In this document: positions 60,413 to 64,000 of the stretch, one piece after another
How positions within the stretch are numbered: the first letter of the stretch is position 1
How the letters are laid out: every line of letters begins with the position of its first letter
Source: an uncultured Lachnospiraceae bacterium
GTDB lineage: Bacteria > Bacillota > Clostridia > Lachnospirales > Lachnospiraceae
Assembly (NCBI GenBank): GCA_910585465.1
Contig: CAJUEW010000016.1
Coordinates: 1-64,000 of the forward strand
Length of the DNA stretch: 64,000 nt
Reading direction: 5' to 3'
Program-made: the position numbers and the translations under genes
The notes under the pieces: generated by a model
Told to the model about the DNA's origin: nothing
Databases searched by the model: none
Seen by the model: the letters and a program-made list of their open reading frames with translations, nothing else

Positions 60413-60680
60413 TTCCGTGCAGCTGGGGAGGCGGCGGTGCCCTGTACCTACAATCCGCCATAGTAGGAGTGATATCCTGTCTCGGGCTGTGTGGTCGGAA
60501 GCTGCCCTGTATAAGTGGCGTTGATGTCTGGGTCTCACGCAACAGGAACCTGTGAACCGTGTCAGGTTGGGAACAAAGCAGCACTAAGCGGGACCTTCTG
60601 TGTGCCGTGAGGGTGCCTGGGCTGAGTTAACTGTACAGGTAACGTTCCGGTCAGCAGTTCAAAGCAGGATGCACGGATTA
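60413..60680 (+). ncRNA. ffs: Signal recognition particle RNA, long (Bacillus) type
   Basis: About 265 nt. The ends pair (CCGTGC at 60415-60420 with GCACGG at 60671-60676). The 5' Alu-type region has GGCGGCGGTGCCCTGT, and helix 8 shows the Ffh-binding core GTGAACC...GTGTCAGGTTGGGAACAAAGCAGC with a GGAA tetraloop and the asymmetric loop; CTAAGC and GGTGCCTGGGCTGAG follow. Long SRP RNA with an Alu domain is typical of Bacilli and Clostridia. Exact ends are approximate. Confidence 0.93.
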
Positions 60681-60695
60681 AAAATAAAGAATATG

Positions 60696-60732
60696 GCGCA
60701 AGGTTTTGGAGACAAAAGCTTTGCGCTTTTGC
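60696..60732 (+). terminator. Terminator of the SRP RNA
   Basis: Long stem GCGCAAGGTTTTG with CAAAAGCTTTGCGC (one bulge, one wobble) and a 4-nt GAGA loop, followed by TTTTGCTGTTT. Confidence 0.85.
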
Positions 60733-60763
60733 TGTTTCAGCGCGGACACAGTCTGGTAGGCAC

Positions 60764-60792
60764 TTGTGAAAAGGGGATAATTGAGGTATAAT
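60764..60792 (+). promoter_or_regulatory. Promoter of pfkA
   Basis: TTGTGA (60764-60769), 17-bp spacer, consensus TATAAT (60787-60792), 52 bp before the ATG. Confidence 0.7.
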
Positions 60793-60844
60793 AGAACCAA
60801 CTGTTATTTAGCTCGTAAAAATAAGATAAAAAGGAGAAGATATT

Positions 60845-61921
60845 ATGAAGCGTGTTGGTCTTTTGACAAGCGGCGGCGACTGCCAGGCTTTAAATGCAAC
60901 TATGAGAGGTGTTGCAAAGGGCCTTTATAATGAATTAGGCGGCGACGTGGAGATTTACGGTATTGAAGAGGGATACAAAGGATTAATTTATAATGAATAC
61001 CGTCTTCTGAGCGGAAGAGATTTTGCCGGGATTTTGACAAAGGGCGGTACGATTCTGGGAAGCTCCAGACAGTCCTTTAAAAGTATGCGGATTCCGGACG
61101 AGAACGGCCTGGACAAGGTTGCTGCCATGAAGCAGAATTACCGTAAGCTGGATCTGGACTGCCTGGTTATCCTTGGAGGAAACGGAACCCAAAAAACAGC
61201 TAACCTTTTAAGAGAAGAAGGGCTGAATATTATTCATCTTCCTAAAACCATTGATAATGATATCTGGGGTACAGATATGACCTTTGGTTTCCAGAGCGCA
61301 GTGGATATTGCGACAGACTGTATTGACTGTATTCATACAACGGCAGCTTCTCATGGCCGTGTATTTATCGTGGAGGTTATGGGACACAAGGTTGGATGGC
61401 TCACTCTCCATGCCGGTATTGCAGGCGGCGCAGACATTGTTCTGATTCCTGAGATTCCGTATGATATTAAAAAGGTCTGCTCCGCTATTGAGAAGAGAAC
61501 AAAAGCGAAAAAAGGCTTTACGATTCTTGCGGTGGCAGAGGGGGCAATTTCCAAGGAGGATGCGGCTTTATCCAAGAAAGAATACAAGGCAAAGATGGCA
61601 GAGTATCCATATCCGTCTGTATCCTACGAGCTGGCAGAAAAGATCAAAGAGAAAACAGGTGCTGATGTGCGCGTAACTGTCCCCGGCCATACACAGAGGG
61701 GAGGTTCACCAAAGCCGTATGACCGTGTTCTTTCCACCCGTCTGGGGGCAAAGGCTGCAAGGATGATTATTGATGAGGAATACGGATATATGGTCGGCAT
61801 CGTAAATGGGGAAACCTGTAAGATTCCGCTGGGCGATGTGGCAGGAAAACTGAAGATGGTAGACCCGAATGCAGGCATTATTGAGGAAGCAAAGATGATT
61901 GGCATCAGCTTCGGTGATTAG
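60845..61921 (+). CDS. pfkA: 6-phosphofructokinase, mixed-type (Lys in PKTIDND)
   Basis: 358 residues. Phosphofructokinase fold with LLTSGGDCQALNA (7-19), GGNGTQKTA (111-119), PKTIDND with the catalytic Asp (133-139), EVMGHKVGWL and PGHTQRGGSPKPYDR. The Gly in GGNG fits an ATP-type phosphoryl donor site, whereas Lys in PKTIDND is typical of PPi-dependent and group III enzymes. ATP use is therefore likely but not certain. RBS AAGGAG. It sits between the SRP RNA and dnaX. Confidence 0.9.
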   Translation: MKRVGLLTSGGDCQALNATMRGVAKGLYNELGGDVEIYGIEEGYKGLIYNEYRLLSGRDFAGILTKGGTILGSSRQSFKSMRIPDENGLDKVAAMKQNYRKLDLDCLVILGGNGTQKTANLLREEGLNIIHLPKTIDNDIWGTDMTFGFQSAVDIATDCIDCIHTTAASHGRVFIVEVMGHKVGWLTLHAGIAGGADIVLIPEIPYDIKKVCSAIEKRTKAKKGFTILAVAEGAISKEDAALSKKEYKAKMAEYPYPSVSYELAEKIKEKTGADVRVTVPGHTQRGGSPKPYDRVLSTRLGAKAARMIIDEEYGYMVGIVNGETCKIPLGDVAGKLKMVDPNAGIIEEAKMIGISFGD

Positions 61922-61960
61922 GTTTTAAATATAGATTCAAAAATTTGAGGAGTGATAGAC

Positions 61961-63517
61961 ATGTCTTATACAGCATTATATCGAAAATTCCGGCCGACGG
62001 AATTTTCGGATGTAAAGGGGCAGGACCACATCGTGACGACTTTGAAAAATCAGATAGGTGCTGACCGTATAGGACATGCCTATCTTTTTTGTGGAACAAG
62101 AGGTACCGGTAAGACGACTATTGCAAAAATATTTGCAAAAGCGGTCAACTGTGAGCATCCGACAGACGGTAATCCGTGCGGGGAATGCAGCAGCTGCCGT
62201 GCAATTGCCGCCGGGACTTCTATGAATGTGATTGAGATCGATGCTGCATCCAACAATGGTGTGGACAATATCAGAGAGATTCGGGATGAGGTGGCGTACT
62301 CACCCACCGAAGGGAAATACAAAGTCTATATTATTGACGAGGTGCACATGCTTTCCATCGGTGCATTTAATGCGCTCCTGAAGACTTTGGAGGAGCCGCC
62401 TTCCTATGTGATTTTTATACTGGCCACAACGGAGGCGCATAAAATACCGATTACGATTCTGTCCAGATGTCAGAGGTATGATTTCAGAAGGATTACCACA
62501 GAAACCATTGTGCACAGGCTTAAGGAGCTGACGCTGCAAGAGCAGGTGGAAGCGGAAGAAAAGGCACTCACTTACGTGGCAAAGGCTGCGGATGGTTCCA
62601 TGCGTGACGCTTTAAGTCTTTTAGATCAATGTATTGCATTTTATCTTGGACAGAAGCTTACTTATGATCATGTGCTGGAAGTGCTTGGAGCGGTGGATAT
62701 TGATGTGTTCAGCAGTCTGTATCGGAAGATCTGCGCCAAGGATCTGACAGCGGTCATCCGGGATCTGGAGCAGATTATTCTGCAGGGACGGGAGCTTTCT
62801 CAGTTTGTGGTGGATTTTATCTGGTATCTGAGAAATCTTCTGATGTTGAAAAGTGATCCGGAGATGGAAGATGTGCTGGATGTGTCCAGCGAGCATCTTC
62901 TGCGGATGAAGGAAGAGATTTCTCTTGCGGAGACAGAAACTCTGATGCGTTATATCCGGATCTTTTCCGAACTGTCCGGACAGCTGCGGTATGCAACACA
63001 GAAACGGGTGCTGGTAGAGATTGCCTTGATAAAACTATGCAGGCCCGCCATGGAGTCCAATTATGATTCTATCCTTCACAGATTGTCACAACTGGAGCAA
63101 AGGATAGAACAGGGAGCTGCTGCAAGGCCGGACGTGCAGGCCGGGGATATGAAAGGGGCATCAGCAGGCAAAGAGACTGTCCCGGAGAAGATTCCGCCGG
63201 AAGCACTTTCAGAGGATATACAGGCTTTTATCGGGCGCTTTCAGGAGATACGCCGAAAGGTAGGCTCCTGGTCCCAGTTTGTACTGCAGGGTGCCCAGTG
63301 CAGGGAGCTTCCGGATCATGGAGGAGTACAGATTATTTTGTGCAGGGATCATGCGGTAGATGAAAAGGAGCTGGCAGAGGAAGTGGAAAAGGTCATAGAG
63401 AAGGAACTGAAGGTTCGTATGAGGGTCCAGATTTCCACACCAGGGACAGATGCAAGACCGCAGGAGCCGGTCATTGACTTATCGAAAGTGATCGATATGG
63501 ATATTGATATAGAATAG
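61961..63517 (+). CDS. dnaX: DNA polymerase III gamma/tau subunit
   Basis: 518 residues from ATG 61961 (GAGGAG 8 nt upstream). AAA+ clamp loader: SYTALYRKFRPTEFSDVKGQ, Walker A CGTRGTGKTT (44-53), zinc set Cys64, 73, 76, 79, DEVHMLSIGAFNALLKTLEEPP, sensor SRCQRYDF. A tau-like C-terminal region continues past residue 370 (short, Lys/Glu-rich end). No obvious slippery A-run for a gamma form was noted. Works with holB at 8659. Confidence 0.96.
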   Translation: MSYTALYRKFRPTEFSDVKGQDHIVTTLKNQIGADRIGHAYLFCGTRGTGKTTIAKIFAKAVNCEHPTDGNPCGECSSCRAIAAGTSMNVIEIDAASNNGVDNIREIRDEVAYSPTEGKYKVYIIDEVHMLSIGAFNALLKTLEEPPSYVIFILATTEAHKIPITILSRCQRYDFRRITTETIVHRLKELTLQEQVEAEEKALTYVAKAADGSMRDALSLLDQCIAFYLGQKLTYDHVLEVLGAVDIDVFSSLYRKICAKDLTAVIRDLEQIILQGRELSQFVVDFIWYLRNLLMLKSDPEMEDVLDVSSEHLLRMKEEISLAETETLMRYIRIFSELSGQLRYATQKRVLVEIALIKLCRPAMESNYDSILHRLSQLEQRIEQGAAARPDVQAGDMKGASAGKETVPEKIPPEALSEDIQAFIGRFQEIRRKVGSWSQFVLQGAQCRELPDHGGVQIILCRDHAVDEKELAEEVEKVIEKELKVRMRVQISTPGTDARPQEPVIDLSKVIDMDIDIE

Positions 63518-63537
63518 AAAGGCGGCAGGAGGTTAAA

Positions 63538-63885
63538 ATGGCAAAAAGAGGTGGATTTCCAGGAGGCGGTATGCCGGGAAATATGAATAATCTTATGAAA
63601 CAGGCGCAGCGTATGCAGCGTCAGATGGAGGAAAGCCAGAAAGAGCTGGAGAGCACAGAGTTTACGGCAGCAGCCGGAGGGGGAGCTGTGGAAGTGACTG
63701 TGACAGGAAAGAAAGAAGTGACAAAGATAAAGCTGGATCCGGAAGCCGTTGATCCGGAGGATGTGGAGATGCTGGAGGACGTGATTATGGCAGCCGTTAA
63801 TGAGGCTCTGAGAAAAGCAGAGGAGGCCTCTGTTGCCAATATGGCAAAGGTAACCGGCGGACTTGGCGGAGGCTTCCCGTTCTGA
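63538..63885 (+). CDS. YbaB/EbfC family nucleoid-associated protein
   Basis: 115 residues. GGGMPGNMNNLMKQAQRMQRQMEESQKELESTEFTAAAGGGAVEVTVTGKKEVTKIKLDPEAVDPEDVEMLEDVIMAAVNEAL covers the entire family pattern, with Gly-rich ends. Small DNA-binding dimer, B. subtilis YaaK homologue, conserved between dnaX and recR. RBS GGCAGGAGG. The last base overlaps the recR start. Confidence 0.95.
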   Translation: MAKRGGFPGGGMPGNMNNLMKQAQRMQRQMEESQKELESTEFTAAAGGGAVEVTVTGKKEVTKIKLDPEAVDPEDVEMLEDVIMAAVNEALRKAEEASVANMAKVTGGLGGGFPF

Positions 63886-64000
63886 TGGAATATTACAGCA
63901 ATCAGATCAGCCGGCTGGTTGAGCAGTTATCTTCTCTGCCGGGAATAGGTGTGAAAACTGCTCAGAGGCTGGCTTTTCATATTATTGATATGCCCACTGA
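63885..64000 (+). CDS. recR: Recombination protein RecR, 5' end only
   Basis: ATG 63885 overlaps the previous stop in TGATG. The 38 codons present read MEYYSNQISRLVEQLSSLPGIGVKTAQRLAFHIIDMPT, with the helix-hairpin-helix LPGIGVKTAQRLAFHI of RecR. The rest, with zinc finger and TOPRIM domains, lies beyond the window. RecR acts with RecF and RecO in loading RecA at gaps. Confidence 0.95.
   Translation, partial: MEYYSNQISRLVEQLSSLPGIGVKTAQRLAFHIIDMPT

Overview
The window reads as a chromosomal segment of an endospore-forming Firmicute, most likely a gut Lachnospiraceae (Clostridia). Grounds: low-to-moderate GC with AGGAGG-type ribosome binding sites; sporulation genes spmA, spmB, bofA and ricT; a long Bacillus-type SRP RNA; the Firmicute block tadA - SRP RNA - dnaX - ybaB/ebfC family gene - recR; and a Clostridia-style Tad pilus locus. 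No species can be named from the sequence. No rRNA, CRISPR array, prophage or insertion sequence was seen.

Layout. 1-200: the 3' end of tRNA-Phe, a tRNA-Lys and a terminator. 313-924: cytidylate kinase-like gene. 1009-6593: a six-gene envelope-glycan cassette (GT-C membrane transferase, WecE-like aminotransferase, ATP-grasp ligase, ArnC-like glycosyltransferase, two small EamA/SMR proteins) that mirrors the Gram-negative Arn pathway. 6596-14236: housekeeping run with an Orn/Lys/Arg decarboxylase-family protein, guanylate kinase, holB, ricT, rsmI, trmN6, a MATE transporter and trmO. 14308-30864: spmA and spmB, normally adjacent, lie 15.4 kb apart. Between them are a Crp/Fnr regulator with a 5'-truncated ferredoxin gene and hcp (nitrosative stress), a two-component system followed by a VTC - DUF4956 - CotH operon, a K+ channel fused to RCK-like and RyR-like domains, a SEC-C protein, rarA, a threonine aldolase and a lipoprotein.

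30933-32804: a stand-alone OLD-family ATPase/nuclease. 33065-37527: a sucrose regulon (LacI regulator, GH32 hydrolase, PTS IIBCA) with a matched pair of palindromic operators. 37694-39823: a MarR gene and a DUF885 peptidase gene that overlap tail to tail by 237 bp. 39972-41912: metG. 42286-46070: an XRE regulator, a small secreted protein, an ECF sigma factor with a DUF4367 membrane partner, a Ca2+/Na+ antiporter and a GNAT enzyme. 46319-48324: a TrkH/TrkA-type K+ uptake pair. 48441-49060: the yaaL-like gene and bofA, here divergent. 49251-57571: a ten-gene Tad/Flp pilus locus, one gene of which carries an unusual inverted repeat around its start. 57653-64000: tatD-type gene, rsmA, a conserved hypothetical gene, tadA (tRNA deaminase), SRP RNA, pfkA, dnaX, the YbaB/EbfC gene and the start of recR.

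The strongest candidates for something little described are the Arn-like cassette with an embedded ATP-grasp ligase, the TCS/VTC/DUF4956/CotH module, the channel-RCK-RyR fusion, and the possible invertible segment in the Tad locus. All functional statements rest on reading motifs by eye; no database search was run. Start codons were chosen from ribosome binding sites and differ in places from the longest possible frame.
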